A stretch of 64,000 nucleotides of DNA. It comes from Synaphobranchus kaupii. Taxonomy: Eukaryota; Chordata; Actinopteri; Anguilliformes; Synaphobranchidae. Shown here piece after piece: positions 10,523-20,546 of this stretch (the first letter of the stretch is position 1; each line of letters begins with the position of its first letter). Both the position numbers and the translations under genes were made by a program. The notes beneath the pieces are model-generated. The model did not search any database, was not told the origin of the DNA, and saw only the letters and a program-made list of their open reading frames with translations. Where the stretch lies: contig CM056380.1 of the NCBI GenBank assembly GCA_029718625.1, positions 13,947,786-14,011,785 on the forward strand. The letters run 5' to 3'.

Positions 10523-11711
10523 GTGCGAACCACAAATGATCTTGGTTGCTCATGCCTTTTCTGCACCACAGCTGGCTGCCACGTCTCTCCTCTTTGAATT
10601 CTGACCTTCTCTCCAGCTTGTAGATCAGGTAAGTTCCGTGTTTGTCTGTCATAATAGACTTTTTGTTTTTGTTGTCTTTCTTTCAGCTTGTCGTGCACCT
10701 GGGCTGTCCCTTCAGAGGTAAGTAATGAGGTGGAGGTTGGCAGCTTCGATTTCAAACGCCGCCCCATTAGTAGCTGTGCAGGTGATAACCCTATACCCTC
10801 TAGTGGTGTGTTGCTGTATTTCAGGAGTGTTATATATGGATCATCCTTACTGCACTGTGACTTCTTGAGCAGGTTTTTTTATTGTCTGTACCATCCTTTC
10901 TGCCTGACCGTTTGATTGGGCATGTTAGGGACTGGATGTCACATGTTCAAACTCCCAGCTCTCTGTGAAGGCTTTGAACTCTGTACTGGAGTACTGTGGA
11001 CCATTGTCAGATACGACAATATCTGGGATGCCGTGCCTAGCAAACATGGATTTAATTGAAGTGATGACACCTCGACTGTTTGTGTCAATCAGCTTTGCTA
11101 TTTCAGGGTACTTTGAAAAGTAGTCCACACAGAGCAGAAACTCTGATCCCTTGTGATGGAAGAGATCAGTGCCGATTTTTTCCCATGGTCGTCCTGGCAG
11201 TGGGTGAGGAATTAATGGCTTTCTAGGGTTGCGGTTCTTGTTCTCATTGCATGCCGCACATTGAGATACAATTTCTTCTATTTGAGTGGACATTCCAGGC
11301 CAGTATAGGATGTCCCTTGCTCTTGCTTTACACTTTACTATTCCTAAGTGTGACTCATGTATTGTGCTGAGCATTTCTTGCCTGAGTTGTTGTGGAACAA
11401 TGAGCTTTTCAGCTTTGAACAGCAGTTCACCTGTGCAGCTTATCTCTTCCTTGAAAGTCCAGTATGGCTGTATTATCATAGGCACAGCACTCCTCTCATT
11501 TGGCCAACCCTTTATTATAGTGTTCTTTAGAGTCTGTAGTTCCTGGTCCTTTGCTGTTGCTCTCTTGAACTGTTCCTGCTTTTCCTGTGACATGGGTAGC
11601 TGATATGCCATGTGGTTTACCTCCAGCTCTTCCCCTAGCAGATCTTCCTTCTGTTCCTTGAGGAAAGCACGGCTTAAAGCATCTGCTATATGGAGCTGTT
11701 TCCCTGGCATG
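10480..11711 (-). pseudogene. pol: Gypsy integrase (broken)
   Basis: From 11710 downwards the frame reads GKQLHIADALSRA (end of the RNase H/connection region) and then the HHCC zinc-binding domain (HESHLGIVK... CAACN). The catalytic core follows with GTDLF and VSDNGPQYSS carrying the first two acidic residues. The frame breaks near 10925. A C-terminal piece resumes at 10767 (GRRLKSKLPTS ... GEKVRIQRGETWQPAVV), which resembles the SH3-like DNA-binding domain. Integrase inserts the cDNA into the genome. The frameshift between the core and the C-terminal domain, and the Tc1 element at its N-terminal edge, show that it is dead. Confidence 0.88.
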
Positions 11712-11713
11712 TA

Positions 11714-13347
11714 CAGTCAAGCCGGAAAGTCTGCATACCCCTTTCACCTTCTCCACATTTTATTACGTTACAGACATATTCTACAATAGATTGAGTTCAT
11801 TTTTTGTCTCAAAATTATACACAAAATAGCCCATAATGACAAAGTGAAAACAGGTTTTTAGACATTTGTGCTAATTTATTAAAAATCTAAATGTAAAATA
11901 TCATATGTACACAAGTGTGCACACCATTTGATATGACACCCAAAAGTGAGCTGAGGTGCATTTTGTTTCCACTGATACTGATGTTTCTACAACTTATTTG
12001 GAGTCCACCTGTGATAAATTCAATTGATTGGACATGATTGGGGATTGCCAACACCTGCCTATATAAGGTCCCACAGTTGACAGTGCATGTCAGAGCAAAC
12101 TCCAAGCCATGGGGTCAAAGGAATTATCTGCAGACCTCAGAAACAGGATTGTGTCAAGGCATAGATCTGGAGAAGTGTACGGAAAAATCTCTGCAGCTTT
12201 ACAGGTCCCAAAGAGCACAGTGGCCACCATCATTCGTAAATGGAAGAAGTTTGGAACCACCAAGAATCTTCCTAGACCTGGCCGCCCGGCCAAACTGAGC
12301 AATCGGGGAAGACGGGCCTTGGCCAGGGAGGTGAGCAGGAACCCGAGGGTCACTCTGACAGAGCTCCAGCGTATCCTTGTGGAGATGGGAGAACCTTTCA
12401 GAAGATCAACCATCCAGGCAGCACTCCACCAATCAGGCCTTTATGGTAGAGTGGCCAGACGGAAGCCCCTCCTTAGTAAAAGGCACATCACAGCCCGCTT
12501 GGAGTTTGCCAAAAGGCACCTAGAGGACTCTCAAACCATGAGAATCAAGATTCTCTGGTCTGATGAAACCAAAATTGAACTTTTTGGCCTGAATACCAAG
12601 CATCACGTCTGGAGGAAACCAGGCACCGCTCATCACCTGGCTAATACCATCCCTACAGTGAAGCATGGCGGTGGCAGCATCGTGATGTGGGGATGTTTTT
12701 CAGCAGCGCGAACGGGGCAACTAGTCCTGATAGAGGGAAAGATGAATGCGGCTAAGTACACCGAGATCCTTGAAGAAAACCTGCTCCAGAGCGCTCTGGA
12801 CCTCAGACTGGGGCGAAGGTTTACCTACCAACATGACAACGACCCGAAGCACACAGCCAAGAGAACAAAGGAGTGGCTTCGGAGAAAGTCTGTGCATGTC
12901 CTTGAGTGGCCCAGCCAGAGCCCAGACCTGAATCCAATTGAACATCTGTGGAAAGAGCTGAAAATGACTGTGTACCGACGCTCCCCATCCAACCTGACGG
13001 AGCTTGCAAGGATATGCCAAGAGGAATGGGCAAAAATGTCCAGAAACAAGTGTGCCAAGCTTGTAGCTTCTTTCCCAAGATGCCTTGAAGCTGTAATCGC
13101 TGCCAAAGGTGCAGCAAACAAGTATTAGGCTAAGGGTGTGTACAGATATGTAATCCGTAAATAACCTATTTTTGTCAGTAAAATAAAATTGCATATTTTC
13201 TAAAAACCTGTTTTCACTTCGTCATTATTGGCTATTGTGTGTAGATGTTTGAGGCAAAAAATGAACTCAATCTATTGTAGTATAAGTCTGTAACGTAATA
13301 AAATGTGGAGAAGGTGAAAGGGGTGTGCAGACTTTCCGGCTTGACTG
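11714..13347 (+). mobile_element. Full-length Tc1/mariner transposon
   Basis: 1634 bases flanked by TA (11712-11713, 13348-13349). The inverted ends begin CAGTCAAGCCGGAAAGTCTG and stay alike for about 150 bases, up to AAACAGGTTTTTAG. The long ends suggest IR/DR organisation with two transposase sites per end. The element sits inside the gypsy pol gene, opposite in orientation to it. Confidence 0.96.
12109..13128 (+). CDS. Tc1-like transposase, intact
   Basis: The 339-residue open frame matches the usual length of about 340 for Tc1 transposases. The N-terminus has a paired-type double helix-turn-helix (first helices around residues 5-50; AALQVPKSTVATIIRKW). The GRPAKLS AT-hook/nuclear-localisation linker follows, and then the second HTH. 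The DDE catalytic triad is complete: ILWSDETKIELFG, QHDNDPKHT and [11 protein letters not shown], with 34 residues between the second D and the E (DD34E). The enzyme cuts and pastes the element into TA sites in the nucleus. There is no internal stop, and both TIRs are present. This copy is therefore a candidate for recent or current activity, which cannot be judged from one copy. Confidence 0.95.
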   Translation: MGSKELSADLRNRIVSRHRSGEVYGKISAALQVPKSTVATIIRKWKKFGTTKNLPRPGRPAKLSNRGRRALAREVSRNPRVTLTELQRILVEMGEPFRRSTIQAALHQSGLYGRVARRKPLLSKRHITARLEFAKRHLEDSQTMRIKILWSDETKIELFGLNTKHHVWRKPGTAHHLANTIPTVKHGGGSIVMWGCFSAARTGQLVLIEGKMNAAKYTEILEENLLQSALDLRLGRRFTYQHDNDPKHTAKRTKEWLRRKSVHVLEWPSQSPDLNPIEHLWKELKMTVYRRSPSNLTELARICQEEWAKMSRNKCAKLVASFPRCLEAVIAAKGAANKY

Positions 13348-13349
13348 TA

Positions 13350-13939
13350 TGTTACTTTGAGATTATACCTCTGTAGTCTTAACAGCATCCTTTGAAGCCT
13401 CATAGGAGCTTGGTGGAGGGACTTCTTGAAGATGCTCTCCAATGGCTTGTGATCACTGTCCACTTCGATCACTGTCCACCAACATATTGGTGAAATTTCG
13501 CACACCCATATACTATAGCTAGCAGCTCCTTTTCTATTTGCGCATACCTGCGCTGGCAGTCTGAGAGCTTGTGATCTGTATGCTACCGGCTTTCCCTCCT
13601 ATAGTATGACAGCACCCATTCCTTCCGAGCTTGCATCTACGGACAGCGTCACAGGCTTGTTGACATCGTAGAATTTCAGTGTAGGTGATTAGTGACCAGC
13701 TGCTTGAGTTTTTCAAAACTCTCGTTTTGTTCTTTCTCCCAGTGCCATTCTGTGTCCTTCTCAAGCTGTTTTCTCAGCGGAGCACTGACTTCAGACAGGT
13801 TTGGTATGAACTTTGCCAGGTACTGTATCATTCCCATGAACCTCAGTAGTTCTTACTTATCTTCGGGCGGTGGTAGCTGCACAACGGCTCTCACCTTTTC
13901 CTCGTCCGGCTTCAACCCACTGGCACTGAGGATGTGACA
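13350..13939 (-). pseudogene. pol: Gypsy RT thumb / RNase H remnant
   Basis: Minus-strand frames give pieces of the RT C-terminus (PPPEDK, FMGMIQYLAKFIPNLSEVSAP) and of RNase H (IEVDSDHKPLESIFKKSLHQ, RMLLRLQRYNLKVTY), separated by frameshifts and stops. The block is bounded by the Tc1 element on the left and the deleted Tc1-like copy on the right. Confidence 0.75.
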
Positions 13940-13941
13940 TA

Positions 13942-14493
13942 CAGTACTGTGCAAAAGTCTTAGGCACATGTAAAGAAAATCCGTAAGGCAAAAATCCTTA
14001 AAAAAATTATTCAATTAAAAGTTTCTAAATATCAAACAACTGACTATAAATAACATTAAACAATAAAAAACAGAATCAAATCAATATTTGGTGTGACCAC
14101 CCTTTCCCTTTAAAACAGCATCAACTCTATTAGGTACTGTTGTTCAGTTTTATAAGAAAATCAGCAGGTAGATTGTTCCAAGCATTTTGGAGAACTTGCC
14201 ACTGTTCTTCTGCAGACTTTGGCTGTCTCGCTTGCTTCTGTCTGTCCAGGTAATCCCAGACAGCCTCGGTGATGTTGAGAACAGGCCTCTGTGGAGACCA
14301 TACCATCTGTTGCAGAACTCCTTGTTCTTCTTTTCTCTGACGAAAGTTCAATTAAGTTTTTGGAAAATCAATGTTTGGAAATCTACAATTTGCTCTTTTC
14401 TACTGACGCACTAATGCAGAAGACAAAAAATAAACATCTAAGAAAAAATCTACATAAAAAATCTAGGGTGCCTAAGACATTTGCACAGTACTG
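13942..14493 (-). mobile_element. Internally deleted Tc1-like element
   Basis: Ends CAGTACTGTGCAAAAGTCTTAGGCAC and the inverse complement, with TA at both borders (13940-13941, 14494-14495). At 552 bases it is too short for a whole gene. It keeps a C-terminal transposase relic on the minus strand (14130-14351), with a WDYLDRQKQARQPKS stretch ending NNLPADFL. It lies in the gypsy RT region. Confidence 0.9.
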
Positions 14494-14495
14494 TA

Positions 14496-15304
14496 TGTAT
14501 TTGATTTTGGTCATGCTGATTCTGCATTTGCTCTTGTTTAGTTTCAGGTTGTTTTCTCTTGCCCTCTCCAGCAGTTTCACCAGTCTGCGATCATGTTCTT
14601 CCTCTGTGTCTCCCCCACACCAGCAAGTCGTCAATGATGTTGACAACCCCGTCCAGACCTTCTATCATTTGCGCCATGGACCTCTGGAACACCTCAGACG
14701 CTGATGACACTCCAAAAGGTAAGCGCAGAAAGCGATAGCGTCCTATTGGTGCATTCATGGTGCACAGCTTGGAGCTCTCATCGTCCAGTTTTATTTGCCA
14801 AAATCCCTGATTGGCATCTAGTACTGAGAAGTACTTTGCATTTGGCATGCGGGATACCACTTCTTCCACAGTCAATAGAGGATAGTGTTCCCGTTGGATT
14901 GCTTGGTTCAAATTCTTTGGGTCCATGCAAATGCGAATCTTCTTTGGTGTGACTACCGTGACCATGCTATTGACCCATTCCGTTGGCTCTGTTTGTTTCA
15001 CGATGACTCCCATCTGCTCCATTCGATGGAGTTCTCCAATGACTCTGTCCCTGAGGGCAGCTGGTATTCTCCTCGGTGCGTGCACAGCTGGTTTGACAGT
15101 GGGGTCGATCTTTATATGGTGCTCACCTGGTAAACAGCCTACTCCAGTAAATAGGTCATCAAAGTCTTTTAACATGTCCATGTCATTTCTGACATCATAC
15201 AGTCTTTTTACCATGCCCAATTTCTGGCATGTTGCACGTCCCAGTATTGCTGGTGCCTCCTGCTGTATGATCTCAAATTCAATCCTATGTTTTTTGTCCT
15301 TTTA
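14496..15304 (-). pseudogene. pol: Gypsy reverse transcriptase
   Basis: The main minus-strand frame is 15220-14591. It has the RT fingers and palm: VTPKKIRICMDPKNLNQAIQ, YFSVLDANQGFWQIKLD (first catalytic Asp), LPFGVSSASEVFQRSM and the catalytic NIIDDLLVWG in place of YxDD. A shifted frame then continues to LLERARENNLKLNKSKC. RT copies element RNA into DNA in cytoplasmic particles. The shift after IDDLLVWG and the adjacent insertion disable it. Confidence 0.9.
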
Positions 15305-15839
15305 ACTGGCATGTGAGTGCATTCTTGCCCAGGGGCGCCATCTTGTGGCCTGAGTAGGTTACTAGCTTACAGTTGGATGCTTTGAGCCTTCCCCTGATAT
15401 CTAGTGAGCTGAATGTCTTCTCTGACATGACGTTGCACTCTGCTCCAGTGTCAAGCTTAAATGTCACATTCCTACTGTTTATTATCAGATTTTCAGTCCA
15501 CTTTTCATTATGTTCTATCTCAGCCTCTATAGCCCCAATGCATTTGTCATGCTCAACTCCTATTGTGCCAATGAACATGTTCTCACTGCTCTCAGTTTGA
15601 TCAATTGCATGCATTTTCTTACTGTATCTATGTTGACTTTCTGATTTGCACATCTTTGCAAAATAGTTTTTCTTTTTACATGACTTGCATATCTGGCCAA
15701 AGGCTGGGCATTTTTTTAACTCATGCATATAGCCATATCTGCTACAGTGTGTTCCCTTTTGTTCGTCAGGCTCGGTCTTTGACTTACTTTCGTAGTCCTT
15801 CTTGTTTGCTTTGACTGTCCTGATCCTATGCACTTCCAT
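15285..15839 (-). pseudogene. gag-pol: Gypsy gag C-terminus and protease
   Basis: 184 residues on the minus strand. Two cysteine-rich knuckles (CSRYGYMHELKKCP and CKSCKKKNYFAKMC) are followed by the aspartic protease motif VTFKLDTGAECNVMS and a C-terminal YSGHKMAPLG. The knuckle residues are partly altered (Tyr for Cys in the first). The frame adjoins the RT frame downstream. Confidence 0.85.
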
Positions 15840-16028
15840 TTCATCATTTAGTGCTTTGACTCGGCTAGACGTGATCTCGCTGGCACTGCAAATATCAATA
15901 GCCTTTTCTAGCGTGAGCTCCGCCTCTCTAAGCAGTCTGCCTCTCTAAGCAGTCTGCCTCTCACTTGGTCGTCCCTTACACCTTAAACAATTCTGTCTCT
16001 TACCAGGGAGTCATGCAGCTGTTCAAAC

Positions 16029-16394
16029 TCAGTCATTTGCCTTGTTTTTCAGGTCCGTGACGTACGCTTCTATCGTCTCCGATGGTCCTTGTGCACGGGT
16101 GAAGAACATATGGCGCGTATACGGTAAGTTCTTTCTCGGTTCACAATATTCTTTGAATTTTTTCTTAAGCACTGCGATTTTATCCATCTCATCTCTTTGA
16201 AAGTCAAACGTGTTACATACTTTTATCGCCTCCTCTCCCGCGACATGCAAAAACGTAGCGCATTGCACTTTTTCCGATTTCTCTGCTATGCTGCTCGCAG
16301 TGCAATACATTTCTAACCGCTGGATCCAACTTTTCCAATTCTCGGAAAGATTGCCTTGCAGGCTTAAAGCTGGCGGTGGCTGTAACTGCGCCAT
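16029..16394 (-). pseudogene. gag: Gypsy gag N-terminus
   Basis: 121 residues starting MAQLQPPPALSLQGNLSENW, with WIQRLEMYCTA and TRAQGPSETIEAYVTDL, which follow the usual layout of vertebrate mag/gypsy capsid proteins. The start is 40 bases inside the PBS, and the frame is broken before the zinc knuckles. A short tandem duplication (CTCTCTAAGCAGTCTGC) lies at about 15935-15960 in the gap. Confidence 0.85.
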
Positions 16395-16417
16395 GGTCTT
16401 CTGTTTTTATATTACGA

Positions 16418-16434
16418 GATTAACTCTGACACCA
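16418..16434 (-). promoter_or_regulatory. Gypsy primer binding site
   Basis: Minus-strand TGGTGTCAGAG directly follows the 5' LTR. Its first ten bases match the complement of the tRNA-Leu 3' end (TGACACCA). Confidence 0.7.
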
Positions 16435-16579
16435 TGTTATGTTTACAAAAAGACCCAGACGACTTGATAACTTTTTAAATCCGTCTTTTACTCTCGTCTC
16501 TCCTTCTTCACCTTCCGCCTTACGTCACCAACTACCAATGCCCCAAACGGAACCGTACAAACAGTACACATACATTACA
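16435..16579 (-). repeat. 5' LTR of the gypsy element
   Basis: 145 bases, about 97 percent identical to 9726-9870, with the CCACT duplicate at 16580-16584. Confidence 0.92.
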
Positions 16580-16584
16580 CCACT

Positions 16585-18420
16585 AAAATAGCACAATACT
16601 CCAGCATTTGAGTTAAAAATGGTTTTGTTTGCAGAAACGCATTATTCAACACCAAACTTGCACAGAATGTTTCTATTGACACAGCCCTTATTGCGCTGCC
16701 CAATCCATGTTGACGGGTTTAATAATTAAATTGGGAAATAATTAAATTGCAGCGGGGAAAACTTTGATTCAGTGCCCACCTGTCTGTATGCCTCTTCCGA
16801 ACTTTACAGAATTAAGCATTGGATTGTTTATTTGTTTATTAAAACATTAAAATATATCATTAGGGATGGAACCGTTCGATATGGACCATATGTGACTCAA
16901 TCGGCATTCCCTGAAATTATGGATACTCAACCTATATCTTTAACGTGCTTGCTATAATCGAACAGTGTGCCTTGTTTACATAGGCCTATGTCAATCTTGT
17001 GAGAGCAAAAGAAAAAGAAACAAAACGTTAAATGAAGAATCTCAACATCTTGCATGCAAACGATACTATCCCTTTAATGCTGCTCGCTTGAATTTAGCTG
17101 CCCTTAATCTCGACACTTTTTCAGTACGTAAAAACACATTTTAAAAGAAAGCAAAGGAACAGCTAGAATCAGTAACCTATGTCCCATTTTGAAATGTCAC
17201 TTACTGGCTATCAAAATCATAATTTTATTTATTATAGTTGTGTTGTTTGTATTTTTACTGTACAGACCGTCCGTTCTCCCTCCGTATTCCTGCGTAAGCA
17301 ATTCCGTCAATCTCGCCATTCCATGAGCCCAAACTTGCAACGCAATTAATAAAACGAAAATGTGACGTTTTACACTGCAGAAAAAAATGTTTTAACTAGG
17401 CTTGTCGCGGTGATCCGTTTAACCAATGGTGTAGCTACTAAAAGCATATTAAAAGCTGTTGAAATGCAGCCATGTCCCGACTTTTGTTTTCATTTTCTTG
17501 AATTAAAAGCTTTTCAGGTGTTCTAGAACTTGGATGTTACTGCTAGCTCAGAAATGCATCTTGTTGGACTGTTCATTTTACTTTTTTCATTTCGAGTGTT
17601 TTCTCAATAAATCATTAGGCTATAATCCTTAAGCTTTCTCCTTGAATTTTATAAAGCATAATAATAATAGTAATGATAATAATATGACTATACATAATCA
17701 CTATAAAAATAACAAAAAAGTACAATATTAAATCACAACAGGCAGAAAGGGCTGTTATTGTGGAAATAGTTTCCATTCAAATGTAAAATGAAATGGTGTG
17801 ATTTTTATAAAACTGCCTTTTCATTCTGAGTTGATTATATATTGTACCTCAGATTTTTTCCAGTTCTTATCAAAAAGTATTGTTCAGTGTCCCCCAGTTA
17901 GGGGGTGGGGGGTTCAAATAGGTTAACAAACATAACCTTTAACAAAACAAAACAATAGATAAATAAGTATAAAGTACAGAATATAGTTCTTATAAAAAGT
18001 TTTGAAAAGAAAAAAGACAGTGAGGGGGGTGAACACTCTAATAATTAATTTTAGACTAGAAAAGAATGTCCTACATGTAACACAACTTCCGGCCGAAGCC
18101 ACACCCACTTCCGGTTTCTAATCCGAATACAGATAATGGTTGAACAGATACAGATACAGATAGTGGCATCGCTGCACACCCCGACTGCAGACTATAAAAC
18201 TACCAAACCTGGAGCAGGTGAAATATATTCTGTTTCTGTGCTAGACACCAAAATAGGGTCCCTTATCTTAATATTAGAACTTAATATAGCCTTTCTTTCA
18301 TTTGAATTTTATGTTTTGATAAACATTTACCCATCAGATTAATCTATCAACAAATTCATTGTTTATTTGAGAATTGGTATCTTTGAATATAATAAGTAAA
18401 TCAAATCAAATAAAATGAAG
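16585..18420. other. Intergenic stretch without recognised gene
   Basis: AT-rich, no supported gene. The short segment 18075-18210 (ACTTCCGG..., then three ACAGAT words) looks like part of a dispersed repeat. An AAT-rich microsatellite lies at about 17655-17690. Confidence 0.5.
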
Positions 18421-18424
18421 TTTT

Positions 18425-20343
18425 GGGGCCCTATCTTACACCCGGCGCAAAGCGGCGCTAACCCAAACGCAAGTGTCTTTGCTATCTTACACCCGGCGCT
18501 AGGTCCATAATAACGCCTAGCGCTCACGTCCTTTAACTAGCATGTATTCTTGCGCCATCACAAGTGAACTGGGCGTGTTGGTCTTAAGATGAGGAGCGGC
18601 CAGGATTCTTTTTGGCGTATTGCTATCTTGAGCCAGCAGAAAGCGCTTGCACTAGAACCACCACAAACCTGGTCTAAAGTAATGTTGCAGTTGTTTACAT
18701 TACATTTTAACGGCGCATATAAGTGCGTCTACATAGGCGTGTGCACAACGCGCATACCCTCCTGTCTGTTACACACAGGGGCGTGCACAAGCATGACTAA
18801 AATATCTAGATCACAATGTGAAATATTATTATTGTGTAGGCTATATCAAAAATGCATAATAATAAAAGGTTCCATAGGTCCACATACCTTTCCTTCAGCG
18901 AAGGGAAACGATGCCACATTACATTGCGCTCAGCCCACTCCATCAACATACAGGCGATGTGCGATGGTACGGGACAATGGCTATCCGTTAAAAAGGAGCT
19001 GATGACACCTACATCAAGCCGAATGCGTGAATTGTCATTTGCACCTAATGCGTGAATTGTCATTCAATGGAAAACCTTTGTACTGCAATAGACGGACATT
19101 TGCGTTCTGAAAATGCGCTTCAGATGTCATTACAATACAGCTCTGTTTATCTAGGAATACAGCCTGTAAGTAGGCTAAATAGAATGGTTTGTGACTGAAA
19201 AAAGTTCAAAACCTTGTCCAGTGAATATTGCTTTTATTGTTTTTCAAATAGCCTAGGCTACAGCGGACTCGCTGTGCATAATGTTTTTTTCGATAGACTA
19301 TGGTTAAAAAACGGAGATAAATGTCATCATGTTAACTGAATTGTAGCCCAACCTTAGCTATTCTTCGTCCTTCATATTTTTTGAATTACAGTGACAAGGT
19401 TTCCATACCCTCAGCTTATTAAAACCCCGCTGATTTCACCTGTTATTCAATAACTGAACAAAAGATTTTAAAGAGAACTAAGCGTCTAATTAGAAACAAA
19501 ATTTGCAGCACGTTACACAATTAATTTACAATTAATTTTCATTCCATTATCTGCATGTTCGCTTTACAGGAGCAGGTCTGTTTCCCCTGCTGTAGATCGC
19601 ACTTTTCACGGTCTTCCTGGGAAAGTGAATCGTTTTAAAGTATTACGCTACCAGTAAAACAGGTTGGTCACATTTCCATATTATAAAAGGGAAAATATGC
19701 TGAACCTATGGGTTGCCAACCTGACAGATTTGTTGTATTTAGTGTCATCATTAAGGCAAAATAACGTTAGTTATGTTATTAATCAAAATTAGAATGCAGG
19801 TAGCCTAATGAACTTCGGATGAAGCTTGAACATGAGTTCATTGCATAATCAGACGAAATTCGTTAAACAAGCAGGCTAATTTGGCGTTTTCTAAGGTGAG
19901 AAGGAAGCAATTGGTCGCTTATTCTCAGCTGTTGCAGGTGCTTTTAACGAAATTTAACAGCATATATTTTGTAAACAGCACTGTCAGGAATTACCGGGAA
20001 CTCATAATACTACTACTGCTACTGATCATCCATATAGCCTAATCCTTGATCGCACTAAACAAGCACGAGCATGTCTGATTCGCCATCATAAGCAATCCGC
20101 CAAGGTGGAAAAGCAGGCTTTTAAAGGGAATGGGATATGACATTTTGATTGGTTTATTGCATGTCACGCCCAAGACACACCTATAATTAATGAAGAGACT
20201 AGGTTCAGCCCAGTTGCACCTTGCGCCGTGCTTAGCGCCCAAAAAACACGCCGTTAAAATAGCAAAAGTGGACTTGGACACGCCCTAAATGGACTTTGCG
20301 CCATGCGCTTAGACTAAGCGCCAAGATCGCCAAGATAGGGCCC
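18425..20343 (+). mobile_element. Non-autonomous DNA transposon (E2), 1.9 kb
   Basis: Ends GGGGCCCTATCTTACACC and, at the right, GCCAAGATAGGGCCC (inverse complement). The subterminal regions are rich in GGCGC/GCGCC words. The piece CTATCTTACACCCGGCGC occurs twice near the left end (18431 and 18482). There is no transposase. A related copy is E1. TSD length is not clear because both flanks are T-rich. It lies 200 bases from the 3' edge of the NACHT exon. Confidence 0.75.
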
Positions 20344-20546
20344 TTTTTTGATGGTGCTTATATTCTCGATTTAGAACATTAAATGAGGACATTAAGCTGT
20401 TGTAACATTTTGATTCAGAAATAATAATAATTTAACAAATTTTTACTTGCCCAACAATTGAACTTTATTCTCATTAGAAGTAGAAAGTGAGAAAATATGC
20501 AGTCAATAATCTTTATAATAAACGTTATTAATTACATAATACTCAC

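Larger units (their letters stand above)
9726..16579 (-). mobile_element. Ty3/gypsy LTR retrotransposon, minus strand, with two nested Tc1-type insertions
   Basis: Direct LTRs of 145 bases lie at 9726-9870 and 16435-16579 and differ at about 5 positions. The 5-bp TSD CCACT is at 9721-9725 and 16580-16584. On the minus strand the PBS starts directly after the 5' LTR (TGGTGTCAGAG, tRNA-Leu-like), and a polypurine tract GAAGAAGGAGGA abuts the 3' LTR. The domain order gag, zinc knuckles, protease, RT, RNase H, integrase is gypsy-type. Several stops and frameshifts plus two DNA-transposon insertions make it inactive. Confidence 0.93.

Noticed and set aside
12721..13194. Minus-strand frames opposite the Tc1 transposase
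   Set aside because: Shadow frames of a clear plus-strand gene, with no domain signals.
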